Positions 46,172 through 57,856 are shown, counted from the first letter of the stretch. The stretch: DNA of 64,000 nt from Salminus brasiliensis (GCF_030463535.1 NC_132888.1:973772-1037771), one strand, 5' to 3'. Made by a program: numbers and translations. Notes: generated from the sequence alone by a model not told the origin.

Positions 46172-46548
46172 GATTAGAGAAACTATGATAGTTATGGTAG
46201 TTATACTATATACGGGGTTCTTGTCTTTACCTTTATGTATGAATATATTCCTCTATAGTGAGTTTCAGTCCAGTTATTAATTTTTTTTTTTAGATGCACA
46301 TTTTTGTATCACTTCTATACTGTAAGATCTGTTTGGGCATTGTCCCATCTCAATCACTGTGCCTTAGCTAGCTTCGTCTCCATCGTGTTTGGAGACCCAG
46401 TTATTAGTGAGTCTTCGTTTGCCTCCAGTGGTTCAGCAGTGTATTTGTACGGACACTAAATACACGGCAGCTTACACCCACAGCAAGCCTTACAAACCCT
46501 TTTACAGCCTTTTTCTGCCTTCAGGGTTTTTTTTTACTGCCCTGAAAA
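46172..46548 (+). repeat. ptbp1: 3'UTR copy of the intron 12 segment
   Basis: Partner of 42942-43325. Contains the conserved hairpin GTCTCCA-TCGTGTT-TGGAGAC and a miR-124 site not present in the intronic copy. Confidence 0.95.
46359..46366 (+). promoter_or_regulatory. ptbp1: miR-124 8-mer site 2
   Basis: GTGCCTTA in the 3'UTR copy of the duplicated segment. The intronic copy reads AATGCCTTA at this place and so lacks the full seed match. Confidence 0.7.
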
Positions 46549-47742
46549 GAGGCATACATTGGCGTTTGTTGCTCTTTATTATTATAACTCTTCACAGCCA
46601 GATCTTTCACTGTTTACTCTGTGAATTTGGACCTTTCAGACCAAGTCTTGAATTTTTTTTTTTTTTTGGGTTTGCTATTGTAGCAAATTTTCCCTCAACA
46701 TGAGCCTTCCAGCACTGTCTTAACATATTAGGGGTGGGTCATGTGGCCAGAATCACATTGACCATTTTTACGAAGTGCATCTCATTATTCATTATTCAAA
46801 ACAGCAGCATCTTTAAATCCCTTTCTGCCTTTAAACTTTAATGCGTTTAAGTTTAATTTCAATAAGTTGTTTCACTTTATCCAGTTAAATGTGATTAGTT
46901 ATTCCCTGTAGTGGAAAATAGTGATTCAGCTTTTAAATATTGATGCTGTCACTTGTTTGAAATCACATCCAGCTACTTTTTAGGTTGTGTGAAGAATAAA
47001 ATATAAAATGAGCCAATAGAAATGGATAATTCCTTATTTTTTAACATTAAGTTGATTTATGTTGGAAATGTGGTGTTCAGTTCCAGCTGTGACTGGGCTA
47101 TTATCATTTTAGTGAGTCACATGGCCCACCCCTGTTTAATACCATGTCTTAAAATTCTGTTTAAAATGGCTTTAGTCACGTGAATCTTTTTGTGGTTTTT
47201 GGCACTTCCTCACACATCTAAGCTTTTGGTGGAACAAAACTTTGACTTTGTATTTCTGTAGTTCTCAAACATTCCTTTTAACACGATTAGAAATTTGGGT
47301 TTAAAATTTAGAACGGTTTAAAAGCTTAGACTCTAGTCCCTCTGAGGTTATAGTAGAGTCCTGAAGCTTGTTAATGGAGACCGAACCAAGCATAGTCTTA
47401 AAGAGTAGATGGTAGGTGCGCCCCTTGGTGGCTTTTTTGTTTGGTTTTTTTAAACCTCTTATTTCTGTTTGGCCTGTATATAATTATGGGGGCTTTTTTT
47501 GGGGGGACTGTCCCCTTTTCCCTCGCTCTAAATGATAAGTGCACATCAGTACCTGTTTTCCACACATCTGTATGTATATTTTGATAAAGGCAACAGCATA
47601 AACTCGGCTCATTGTAGAGCGTTATGTTTTTTTACACAGAATATTAAAGATATTCCAACACGCGGTGTCTGTATGTGTAAATGCCCCTCTACCATTTAAA
47701 CCCGCCATTCCTTTGATGTCGCTTCGTTCTTTTCTTGCCTTC

Positions 47743-47748
47743 AATAAA
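47743..47748 (+). terminator. ptbp1: Candidate distal ptbp1 poly(A) signal
   Basis: AATAAA in TTCAATAAATC, followed by a T/GT-rich downstream element. Confidence 0.6.
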
Positions 47749-47765
47749 TCTTTCGTTGTTTTCTC

Positions 47766-48829
47766 ACTTTCATCTCGTCTTTGGTTTCTCTCATTTTTCC
47801 TCCAGTAACTCCTCCTTCTCTTTCCACAGCTTTTTACTCACCGTTCATTACCTGACCTTTTTCCCCTAATCTCAGGGTTTTCCAAGAGTGGCCAGTGAGT
47901 GTGAAGGTCTAGTGTCTCATAAGTTTAATGACCCTTTGCTTACACTAGGGGGCGCACTTTACACTCATATAAAACCTCATCCCCAGCTTTAATGAGAGCC
48001 CCAGACAAACTGCCGTTAATAAGACGTTGCTGCAGATGTTTACCCCAGTGAGTTTAGGAGTAGTATGGGAGTTCAGAGCTTATTAGCGGTGTCTTTACGA
48101 GGTATTGCATCACTGCTCAAATGACAGTTTGTTAATTACGCTGTTCGGCTGTAAATATCAACAGTCACATGAAAATAATTGTGTTCAATTAATCTACATC
48201 ACTTTGATTAATCATGTGTGAGATGCTAAAAAAGGCCCTTTATTTGTAGAAGACTATAAAGAGGCCTGGATTCCTTAAAGGAACCGGTGCCATTCAAAAG
48301 CCTTGTATCTCCTTGCGCGTTAACGTTGGAGGTTAATGTGGGGCTTAAACATCATCGGTTCTGTTCAGATCAATCCAAGTTTAGCTGCAAGCTGGTTTCA
48401 GATGGTCTGTGATGGTCAGTGTGGTAGAAAAACTGCTCATGCAGGAGAATGTCCCCTATGCTGGTTCGCACATATGGTCAGGCTGGGTATGTTGGTTGAC
48501 CCATGTGGTGGTCAGGCTGGTCAAGCTTGGTCTAACTGGTATTCCAGCTTGGTCAGGCTGCTCATGCTTGTAAACCATCTAACATCTCTTATGCCAGGCA
48601 AGAGCTAAGCTGGGCAAGCCGCTTTAAAACAGCCTGTTTTTTTTTATTTGTAGTTGTGATGTCACAAAAACTCAACTTTCTCACATACCTGCCTTTGTTG
48701 CCAATTCATCCCTTTGCAATAAGCCCCGCCCTTTCAGAGAATTGTAAGTACTGTTTCAATTCAGGGCAGCCAATCAATACAGCACTCATTTGAATATATT
48801 AGTCTTAAAGGAGGGTTTCAGACTTATTC
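47766..48829. other. Intergenic, no gene seen
   Basis: Includes degenerate GGTCAGGCTGGTCAAGCTTG-type repeats at about 48390-48620; otherwise nothing recognised. Confidence 0.5.
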
Positions 48830-49135
48830 AGAGTGGAGATTGGTGGGTTTTAAAACCTCATATCATTAAATTGGTGGAGGGATACATGCTGCAGGGTGTA
48901 GTGCAGCTACAGAAAGTAGTCCCTAAAGAGAACTGCATTAGTTCAGATTCTCTATTCACTATTTTACCTTCATCATCATCATCATCATCATCATCATTCC
49001 ATATAAAACTCAGAAGACTCGTGCAGCTGCACTGGTGGGTGTGGATAGGAGATAAATTATGGGCTGTATCTGTGTTGTCATGGCGACCGACGCCTCCTTC
49101 CATTCACCTCCACTGTAAAGAAGTCAGTGTCTAAA
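48830..49135 (+). mobile_element. Dispersed element D, copy 1
   Basis: About 300 bp (GGGATACATGCTGCAGGGTG, ATAAATTATGGGCTGTATCT, CATTCACCTCCACTGTAAAG) with an internal (ATC)n tract. Its reverse complement recurs at 56100-56400. Type not assigned. Confidence 0.8.
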
Positions 49136-49559
49136 TTGAATGTATTTGAAGGTAATTGAATAATTTAGCATCACCAAAGTGAACAGATTAGCATTAGTTT
49201 AGAGTAAATTAAGTAATTAATAAGCATTAAGTGAATATATTAGCATATATTACTACAGCGAATGAAGCGAGTAATAAAGTAAAGGATGCAAGCATGTGTA
49301 AATTAGCATTTAAGTAAAGTACAGTTAATAAGTTTACATTAATTAAGTGAATAACTGTTATTGATTAACAAGGTGTTAACAAGCCTAACTCCACTATTTC
49401 TTAGCACTGTTAGCCTAGCATCTCAACTTGTCTGATCGATTCCATCAGTGCTCAGTAATCGATCACTCTGATCTGATTATTCACAAAACTTCTCCTTTAA
49501 GGTGCCCTACATCAATTAGGACCTTATAAATAAACACAACTGTCCCTTTAAATAGCAAA
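49136..49559. other. AT-rich intergenic
   Basis: AT-rich spacer before the efna2 promoter; nothing recognised. Confidence 0.5.
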
Positions 49560-49990
49560 GTCGAGAGCTGATTGGTCCGACTGCGTGCTCAAGCCCCGCC
49601 CCCTGGAGCAGGGTGGGCGTGTTCGCAGCGCTCCGGCAGTGCTGGGCATGGGGCTGCAGGCGTGAGGAGTCACAGGCTGAAACTCCAGGCAGGCGTGCGG
49701 GAGGACGGTGAGGGGACCTGCGGGGGCCGGTTCTGGCGTGGAGGGGTTCTGGGCGCTTGTTTGGGGATTACAGACCTCCGAGTCGGTGGATGCGGTGCAA
49801 GAAGAGCAGGGGTAGAAGTTGGCATTGCTTGGGATGGGATCAAGACAGTGGGGTTATGGATGCGTTTGAGGACATAGGTGGTTTCTAAGAGTAGGGTAAA
49901 GATCCGTTCCTCCACCTTGAGCAACATCGAGGCTGCCCAGGAGGTTCCAGAAGCGGGAGAGCGCCCTACACCAGCCAGCAAGCCAGTCCG
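49560..49990 (+). promoter_or_regulatory. efna2: efna2 promoter and 5'UTR
   Basis: GC-rich stretch with an inverted CCAAT box (ATTGG, 49571-49575) and a GC box (GCCCCGCCCCC, about 49593-49603) upstream of the efna2 ATG. Transcription start not determined. Confidence 0.55.
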
Positions 49991-50106
49991 ATGGAGGGAC
50001 CGGTGCCGGTGCTGGTGCTGACGGTCGTGTGGTGGGTCTCCGTGTGGGCGGACGACAGGATGGTTTCTGATAGACATTCGGTTTACTGGAACAGCTCCAA
50101 CTCCAG
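49991..50106 (+). CDS. efna2: Ephrin-A2 exon 1 (gene continues past window)
   Basis: Ephrin-As are GPI-anchored ligands of EphA receptors guiding axons (for example retinotectal mapping). This exon encodes 38 residues plus a split codon. A hydrophobic signal peptide (MEGPVPVLVLTVVWWVSVWA, likely cut after residue 20) is followed by the start of the ephrin receptor-binding domain, HSVYWNSSNSR. This matches the ephrin DRYAVYWNSSNPR motif and includes an Asn-Ser-Ser glycosylation sequon. Donor GTAGGG sits at the usual ephrin exon 1/2 boundary. The ephrin-A2 assignment rests on synteny with PTBP1/PALM; another ephrin-A is possible. No exon 2 (core domain with CPHY) was found up to 64000, so intron 1 exceeds 13.8 kb. 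Confidence 0.85.
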
Positions 50107-50542
50107 GTAGGGCTGATGTGGTTTAAAAGAGTCCGCTTTGACTCGAAATCGAATTAGAATGAACTGGATTTAAGTTTGTTTGCATGTGAAATTGGAACTC
50201 TCCGTTCCACCTTAAATGGTGCAGCAGTTGCATTCGGGCGCCTGAGGCAAATGTATTATTTACTGTTTTAAAAATCAAGCAAAAGTAACTTAAACCTTTT
50301 AAAAACATCCAAAATCACCATATACACCATGTTTCTAACTACACATGCCATATTATAATTAAATAATATTAATATACAGTATTTTGAGGAGTCCTATGTT
50401 ATAACCTACCTTTTTGTATGTATCTACGAAAATTGCGTTTTAGTTAAAATATCGTATGATAACGTAAACACACACACACACACACACACACATTAAGCAG
50501 GCTGAAAACGAGGCCACCACAAGGGGGCGCTAATAGGGAACA
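50107..50542. other. efna2 intron 1 start
   Basis: AT-rich with a (CA)n tract at about 50468-50492; no feature recognised. Confidence 0.5.
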
Positions 50543-51378
50543 CCCTACTCTCGAGCTCTTCCTCGATGGCCGCTTTATTAGAAATGCCCTGCTCTCGAGC
50601 TCTTCCTCGATGGCCGCTTTATTAGAAACGCCCTGCTCTCGAGCTCTTCCTCGATGGCCGCTTTAGTAGAAACGCCCTGCTCTCGAGCTCTTCCTCGATG
50701 GCCGCTTTAGTAGAAACGCCCTGCTCTCGAGCTCTTCCTCGATGGCCGCTTTATTAGAAACGCCCTGCTCTCGAGCTCTTCCTCGATGGCCGCTTTATTA
50801 GAAACGCCCTGCTCTCGAGCTCTTCCTCGATGGCCGCTTTATTAGAAACGCCCTGCTCTCGAGCTCTTCCTCGATGGCCGCTTTATTAGAAACGCCCTGC
50901 TCTCGAGCTCTTCCTCGATGGCCGCTTTATTAGAAACGCCCTGCTCTCGAGCTCTTCCTCGATGGCCGCTTTAGTAGAAACGCCCTGCTCTCGAGCTCTT
51001 CCTCGCTGGCCGCTTTATTAGAAACACCCTACTCTCGAGCTCTTCCTCGCTGGCCGCTTTATTAGAAACGCCCCGCTCTCGAGCTCTTCCTCGATGGCCG
51101 CTTTAGTAGAAACGCCCTGCTCTCGAGCTCTTCCTCGATGGCCGCTTTAGTAGAAACGCCCTCCTCTCGAGCTCTTCCTCGATGGCCGCTTTAGTAGAAA
51201 CGCCCTGCTCTCGAGCTCTTCCTCGATGGCCGCTTTAGTAGAAACGCCCTGCTCTCGAGCTCTTCCTCGATGGCCGCTTTAGTAGAAACGCCCTCCTCTC
51301 GAGCTCTTCCTCGATGGCCGCTTTAGTAGAAACGCCCTGCTCTCGAGCTCTTCCTCGATGGCCGCTTTAGTAGAAACC
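50543..51378. repeat. 44-bp minisatellite in efna2 intron 1
   Basis: About 19 highly uniform copies of a 44-bp unit (CTCGAGCTCTTCCTCGATGG + CCGCTTTATTAGAAACGCCCTGCT). Each unit contains XhoI/SacI-like CTCGAGCTC. TTATTAG/TTAGTAG variants are interspersed. Confidence 0.97.
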
Positions 51379-52445
51379 CACATTTCTGGGAATCTTGAGG
51401 GGAAGGAAAGCTGCAGTGTGGAGCTACAGGGTAATACAATTGTCCCTAATAAAATAAAAAATAAATAAATTGATGGATGCATTAAATACATGTTGTGAAA
51501 GATCTGTGTTTTAATATTAATTTGAATGCATTTGAATCTATTAATACATTTTAAATGATTTTATTAAAAATTGATTAAAGGCTTTTCTCTGTAATGCTGA
51601 TGTAGGTGGGTTTAATCCCATTTGTGTGCTAAATATGTAAATAAAAACAGTTTACATAATTCGTTATTTTCATTATTATGAAATTAATCATTGCATTCAT
51701 ATCAAAAGTTTGTTCCGATGTAAAACTCACTTCTTGACCTGTTATTGGACACTGTTCGGTCCTCCTGGAGTGTCTAGGAGAATTAAGAAATCCTGAGCAT
51801 TTTACACAGTTTAGAAATTCGTACCGGAAGCAGTGCTCTGTCCCCAAAAAGAGGACATGTCCGAGACAAAGAGGGTGTAAAACTGTATTCCAGCCAATCA
51901 GCAGCAGGGGGCGTCTGTCCTCATGCACATAATGGGGGAGGGGGAGGGGCGAGGGTGATGTATAAACATGGGAGAGACCCCTGAATGTTGAAAGGCATGA
52001 AAAGGGAGGAGGGTTCTGCTGTTTTCCTGCTGGATGGGTGCAGGTCCTGCATAGCGCCCCCTTTTTGTTCGGTACATGGAGGAGCTGAGCTGTAGAGGAA
52101 CGTCCATCAGCTGCACCTTAGAGTTGGAGCGTCCACTTACCGGTCAGACTGGGAGTTCAGGGGTAAGGAGCAGTGAGTGCAGGTTGTAAGCGTACGTGGT
52201 GAAGTACGGCAGGCTGTGGGTGTGGTTTGTCGTTGTTGTGCTTTCTGTGGGCTGCAGCTCCTCTGACGGCGTCCCGTTATTTATGGCTTACAGTCAGAGC
52301 AGTCAAATCTTTATTAATAATGGATTCAGCCCCTCTGTTACACAAACAGTGGCCTACATCTGAATCTCTGACCACTTCCCGCACTGTACCGCAGAGAAGC
52401 TTTGAAATGCATGCATATATATATTAGAATCTGTGTGTGTGTGTG

Positions 52446-52449
<4 letters not shown>
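51379..52449. other. efna2 intron 1, no gene seen
   Basis: No exon or element recognised. Confidence 0.45.

Positions 52450-52520
<71 letters not shown>
52450..52520. repeat. (AT)n microsatellite
   Basis: About 70 bp of pure AT, abutting the left end of a family-A MITE. Confidence 0.97.
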
Positions 52521-52526
<6 letters not shown>

Positions 52527-52858
52527 AGTATTGGGACACCTGCTCATTCACTGCTTCTTCTAAAATCAAGGGTATTAAAGAGCTGATCCTGCTTTTGTTG
52601 GAGTAACTGTCTCTACTGTTCAGAGAAGAAGACTTTCTACTAGATTCTGGAGGAGGAGCATTGCTGTGAGGATTTGATTGATTGCATTTAGCAACAAGAG
52701 CGTTACTGAGGTCAGGATGTTGGATCACCACCCCACCTCATCATCCCCAACTCATGCTAAAAGTACTGGATGGAGCTCCTCCACCATCACTCCAGAGAAC
52801 ACAGTTCCTCCACTGCTCCACAGCTCCTCAATGCTGGGGGGCTTTATTCCCCCCTAAC
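52521..52858 (+). mobile_element. MITE family A, truncated copy
   Basis: Left two thirds of the family (AAAAGTATTGGGACACCTGC to GCTGGGGGGCTTTATTCCCC), cut at the right by a family-B MITE and at the left by (AT)n. Confidence 0.85.
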
Positions 52859-53349
52859 TTCTTTACACAAAACATTATGACCACCTGCTTAATTTGCTGC
52901 TTTGTACCACCAAATCAGCTCCCTTTACAGACCTCTGAAGGAGTCCTGCTGTCTATCTGGAACACCATTAGATGTCAGCCACAGATCCTTTAAGTCCTGT
53001 AAGTTGTGAGGTGGGCGGGGCCTCCATGAGCATCAGTGAGCCTGAGTGGGAGGTCTACCACTTCTGGTAGGTACTGACCACTGCATACCGGGAACACCCC
53101 ACAAGACCTGCCTGATGATGTTCTGGAGATGTTCTGACCCAGTCATTATCTAGAACATCACAGTCTGGTTCTTGTCAAAGTGTCTCAGTTTCTTACGCTT
53201 GTCCATTTGTCCTGGTTCATCACCTTCAAGAACTGACCGTTCACTCACGTACTGATATGTAGATCCAGCCTCGACAGACAGGAGCCACTGGACCCAGATC
53301 CTCAGTGTTCTTCACTTCAGCTGGTTTTAATGTTATGGCTGATTGGTGT
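52859..53349. mobile_element. MITE family B, copy 2
   Basis: Shares ACCCCACAAGACCTGCCTGA and CAGGAGCCACTGGACCCAGA with 2364-2718 and ends TTAATGTTATGGCTGATTGG. About 140 bp longer than copy 1. Confidence 0.75.
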
Positions 53350-53367
53350 ATATGTACTTACTTGTGT

Positions 53368-53368
53368 G

Positions 53369-53421
<53 letters not shown>
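53368..53421. repeat. (CA)n microsatellite
   Basis: About 50 bp of CA. Confidence 0.95.
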
Positions 53422-53422
<1 letters not shown>

Positions 53423-53992
53423 TAAATAACTAAGGTCAGTGGTGGGCTGGTCTCAGGCCTTTGGAGGGTCGCTGGAGTTCGCGCGTCACCTCTGCACTTC
53501 AAGGGTACCCGTGTCGGGCGTTCTCTCATTGACATGGACAGTCCGCTGGGGGGACGTCAGCCTAACGTCTTCTGACAGGCGGTTCTCAGGTGTAGGCCCC
53601 GGCCGGCTGAATAAACACTCCGCGGGCGCTCTCACGGCTGAATTAGCAGAGTTGGGAGCGTCTGCGCTGCGGCGGCGCTCTGCCGGGGTTTAAAATATTA
53701 AAGAGGCTCAGAGGAAGATTTCTTTTCTAGCGCTTGGCAATTACAGCCAGCTCAATACCACATCAGGCCTGCCTCGCCTCGCCTCCCTGCCTCCAATAAA
53801 CACGGCAGAAATATCCCGTCAGCCGCAGATCCTCCGCCACAGCTGGATAAGTGAATTCTCCGCCCGCGTCAGCTTCAATTTGCGGGGTTAGCGGAGCTCA
53901 GGTGAGTGAGATGAGGGGGTTAAGGGACCTGTTTGTCGTAAACAGCTGAGTATTACTGATTCATCTGTTACTGTGCTGTCTTACAAGCTGCT
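53422..53992. other. GC-rich unique patch in efna2 intron 1
   Basis: Non-repetitive stretch with raised CpG (about 53590-53900) including CAATTACAGCCAGCTCAATA and ending with a donor-like CTCAGGTGAGTGAG near 53900. Could be an enhancer or an alternative first exon; no coding call made. Confidence 0.35.
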
Positions 53993-54508
53993 ACACTACA
54001 TGGACAAATGTTTGTGGACACTCCTTCTAATGAATGCATTCAGCTACTTTAAGCTGCACCATTGCTGACACAGATGTGCAAATGCACACACAGCTTGTCT
54101 AGTCCCTGTAGAGAAGAAGTACTGCCAATAGAATAGGACTCTCTGGAGCAGATCAACATCATGACCCTATTGGCTCCATGCTGTCTAATAATGCCAGGCG
54201 TGGACTAGAGGGGTATAAAGCCCCCCAGCATTGAGGATCTGTGGAGCAGTGGAGGAACTGTGTTCTCTGGAATGATGGTGGAGGAGCTCCATCCAGTACT
54301 TCTGGTTGGGATAAATTTTGGAGTTGGGGTGAGATGGGGTGGTGGTCATCACTGAATGCAATCAAATCCTCACAGCAATGTTCCTCCTCCAGAATCTAGT
54401 AGAGACAGTTACTCCAACAAAGCAGGAGAAACCCTTTAATACTCTTGATTTCAGACGAAGCAGTGCATGAGCAGGTGTCCCAATACTTTTGTCCATTTTG
54501 TCTAGTAC
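53993..54508 (-). mobile_element. MITE family A, reverse copy
   Basis: Reverse orientation, nearly full length: CACTACATGGACAAATGTTT at left and CCAATACTTTTGTCC at right, with TTGGCTCCATGCTGTCTAAT inside. Confidence 0.88.
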
Positions 54509-55429
54509 ACAGGCAAATAAGCTCATAGCCCCATGTGCATTTAAGAGAGCCGCAGGGTGGGGGCGCTGTGGGAGCTCACTGACTGGTGATGTTGCAGTTT
54601 AGGGACGCGGAGTTTGACTGAAACCCAGAGCAGGGAGGATCCAGTCTACTGACTGAGCCCGAAACCCTCCTCGGACCCCTCCCTCGACTCTGCGCTCTCA
54701 GACATGAGGCTTTATCCTCTAAACAGGTGGTGTGAGCCTCCGTTAGCTAGAACACGGCCTGTGCTGTGGTGATTAGCCTGCTAGCTAACTTATGTAAGCC
54801 TAGATATCTGGCTACGGGTCCAAACCCAGCAGAACCAGCCTCTCAACTCGAGTGTTTATGGTCAGCACTTGTGTCGGTGCTCAGCAGCTGGCTTGGGCTG
54901 TCTGAGACTAGCTGAACTAGCTTAGCATAGGTTAGCTTAGCGAGTGGCTACATATCCAAAACAAGAGAGCGTGAGGGCGAGAGAGAGAGTAAGAGAGAGA
55001 GTCTGCTCACTCATTGGAGCAGTGTGACGGTTCTGTTTCCTCTGGATCTTTCCTGGGAGGGGTTCTGTGGTCCTGTGCTGGGGAGGTTAGGCTGAAGGGG
55101 GGGATCAGTGTGACCGGGCCTGCTCGGACCTCGCTCTTCATCTCCTGCAGCCCTCCAGCCCTCCAGATCTCCAGATCTCCAGTCTGAGCTCCTGAGAGGG
55201 GCGCTCCTCTCAGTGCCACCCAGCCGGCCTCTCGGGGCTCCGCTCCACTACAAGGAGAAGCCCAGCTTTAGAACCCTGGAGGGCCAGTCTAATCCCCCTT
55301 ATACTTCAAAAGACCCCCCCTCTCTCTTGTGCTCCCTCTCTCGCTCGTTCTTTCTCACTTGCTCTTTTGCTCGCTTGCTCTTTTCTCCCTGCCTTTTGAG
55401 CTTCTTAACACATATCCCCATTCAAAGCC

Positions 55430-55430
<1 letters not shown>
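54509..55430. other. efna2 intron 1, no gene seen
   Basis: Unique sequence with a few GA units near 54980; nothing recognised. Confidence 0.4.
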
Positions 55431-55465
<35 letters not shown>

Positions 55466-55590
55466 TCTCTCACTCTTATTTTTCCCTTCTCTCTCTCCAT
55501 TTATCTTTTATCTCATGTCTTTCTCCTCATCTTTCTTCTCTCTCGCCCGTCTCTCTGTCTCCATGTTTTTATCTCTCTCACTCACTAATT

Positions 55591-55634
<44 letters not shown>

Positions 55635-55641
55635 ACTAATT

Positions 55642-55692
<51 letters not shown>
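55431..55692. repeat. (CT)n-rich block
   Basis: Several (CT)n tracts, including a duplicated CACTCACTAATTCTCTTCTC + (CT)n unit. Open frames of about 180 aa here are low-complexity artefacts. Confidence 0.93.
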
Positions 55693-55696
<4 letters not shown>

Positions 55697-56094
55697 CTCT
55701 GGAGACTCCCCCTCCCCTCCTGTTTGTTTGTTTGTGTTTGTTTGTTTGTTGACCTGCTCTGTGAGGTGGTTGCCGTGGCTGCGATGTTTCAGGTGTTGGT
55801 TGTGGATCTGCAGTTTCTGTGGTTCTGTAGGAGTGGGCGGGGTTACTGTTATTCCCACTCGGAATAATGAAGCGTAATCTGTCATCAGAGTCCTGCGTCC
55901 AGACCGAGCCGCCGGGCCTTCATCTGTAATGACTGTAATGATGCACAGCTGGGTCTGATGTAAGACTCTGAAACACCCGAACGCCTTAAACCCGCTCATA
56001 CAGAAGAACCAGAACACTGACTGGATCTGAAGGGGAGCTCCACCAGTATTTCAGAATTCTCTGTGTAACGGTGTATCTGAGCTCAGTCAGAGTC
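55693..56094. other. efna2 intron 1, no gene seen
   Basis: A short (TTTG)n tract near 55722-55750; otherwise nothing recognised. Confidence 0.45.
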
Positions 56095-56254
56095 GGGGGT
56101 CCGGTAAGAAACTGACCCACTCTGATCTCTCTACTGTGGAGGTGAATGGAAGCAGGCGTCGGTCGCCATGACTACAACACAGATACAGCCCATAATTTAC
56201 CTTCTATCCAAACCCACCAGTGCAGCTACACGAGTCTTCTGAGTTTTATATGGA

Positions 56255-56289
<35 letters not shown>

Positions 56290-56400
56290 GATGGGGGATA
56301 AAGAGAATCTCAACTAATGCAGTTTTCTTTAGGGACTACTTTCTGTAGCCGCACTACACCCTGCAGCATGTATCCCTCCACCATTTTAATGATATGCAAA
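56095..56400 (-). mobile_element. Dispersed element D, copy 2 (inverted)
   Basis: Reverse complement of the element at 48830-49135, with (ATG)n inside (about 56255-56288). Confidence 0.85.
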
Positions 56401-56604
56401 ACTCTTCTGTTCTGCCTGGGTGAGGCTCTGCCTGGGTGAGGTTGTCTGTTTTTAAGTTGGGTGGAGTTCCCCTTTAAGGCGCTGGTGTCTCTGGTGAGTG
56501 TGTGAGGGTGGGGTGTTATATGGTGAGCTTCCAGAATCAAACACATTTATCTCCTGTTGCTCGTTTGTGCTGCACCACAGGCTGAAATAGAAGGTATTCC
56601 TTTG

Positions 56605-56606
<2 letters not shown>

Positions 56607-56668
<62 letters not shown>
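56607..56668. repeat. (GT)n microsatellite
   Basis: About 60 bp of GT. Confidence 0.95.
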
Positions 56669-56669
<1 letters not shown>

Positions 56670-56865
56670 ATATCAAATTTCCTTGTGTGAGATGAAATGG
56701 GTAGAGGATTTTCCAGCTGTTTGCCCAGCGAGAGGCTCTCTGTCCTTCTGATTGGGTGTTTCTGTGTTTTTCACACGAGTGAATAAAAGTTCCACAACTT
56801 TTCTGTAAACTTCTGGATGAAATTAAAGCTTTAAATATTTATGCAAACACTGCAGAGTAAAACAC

Positions 56866-57856
56866 CCCTTTACATCGGCTTCAATCTGAACTGCAAACGG
56901 ACGTTTACAGACGTTTACAGATGTTTACATCGGCTTCAATCTGAACTCCAAGCGGACGTTTACAGACGTTTACATCGGCTTTAATCTGGACTGCAAACGG
57001 ACGTTTACAGATGTTTACTTCAGCTTTAATCTGAACTGCAAACGGACGTTTACAGACGTTTACATCGGCTTTAATCTGGACTGCAAACGGACGTTTACAG
57101 ATGTTTACTTCGGCTTTAATCTGAACTGCAAACGGACGTTTACAGACGTTTACATCGGCTTTAATCTGAACTCCAAACGGACGTTTACAGACGTTTACAT
57201 CGGCTTTAATCTGAACTGCAAACGGACGTTTACAGACGTTTACATCGGCTTTAATCTGAACTGCAAACGGACGTTTACAGACGTTTACATCGGCTTTAAT
57301 CTGGACTGCAAGCGGACGTTTACAGACGTTTACATCGGCTTTAATCTGGACTGCAAGCGGACGTTTACAGACGTTTACATCGGCTTTAATCTGGACTGCA
57401 AACGGACGTTTACAGACGTTTACATCGGCTTTAATCTGAACTGCAAACGGACGTTTACAGACGTTTACATCGGCTTTAATCTGAACTGCAAACGGACGTT
57501 TGCAGACGTTTACAGATGTTTACATCGGCTTCAATCTGAACTGCAAACGAACGTTTACAGACGTTTACATCTGCTTTAATCTGAACTGCAAACGGACGTT
57601 TACAGACGTTTACATCGGCTTCAATCTGAACTCCAAACGGACGTTTACAGACGTTTACTTCGGCTTTAACCTGGACTGCAAACGGACGTTTACAGACGTT
57701 TACATCGGCTTTAACCTGGACTGCAAACGGACGTTTACAGACGTTTACTTCGGCTTTAATCTGGACTGCAAACGGACGTTTACAGACGTTTACATCGGCT
57801 TTAATCTGAACTCCAAGCGGACGTTTACAGACGTTTACATCGGCTTTAATCATTAA
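56866..57856. repeat. 45-bp minisatellite in efna2 intron 1
   Basis: About 22 copies of a 45-bp unit (CGGACGTTTACAGACGTTTA + CATCGGCTTTAATCTGAACTGCAAA). The 45-bp period keeps frames open on both strands (118 and 125 aa); no evidence for a protein. Confidence 0.97.

Larger units (their letters stand above)
45218..47765 (+). other. ptbp1: ptbp1 3'UTR
   Basis: Continuous sequence after the stop without genes, rich in T tracts. AATAAA candidates at 46995-47000 and 47743-47748, the latter followed by a GT/T-rich stretch. Holds two GTGCCTTA motifs (miR-124 8-mer matches) and the duplicated segment 46172-46548. Length of up to about 2.5 kb is inferred. Confidence 0.7.

Noticed and set aside
50543..51378. 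CRISPR-like regular array
   Set aside because: Units are contiguous with no unique spacers, in a vertebrate intron; it is a minisatellite.
57476..57856. Pair of 118/125-aa frames on opposite strands
   Set aside because: 45-bp minisatellite, period a multiple of 3; no gene evidence.
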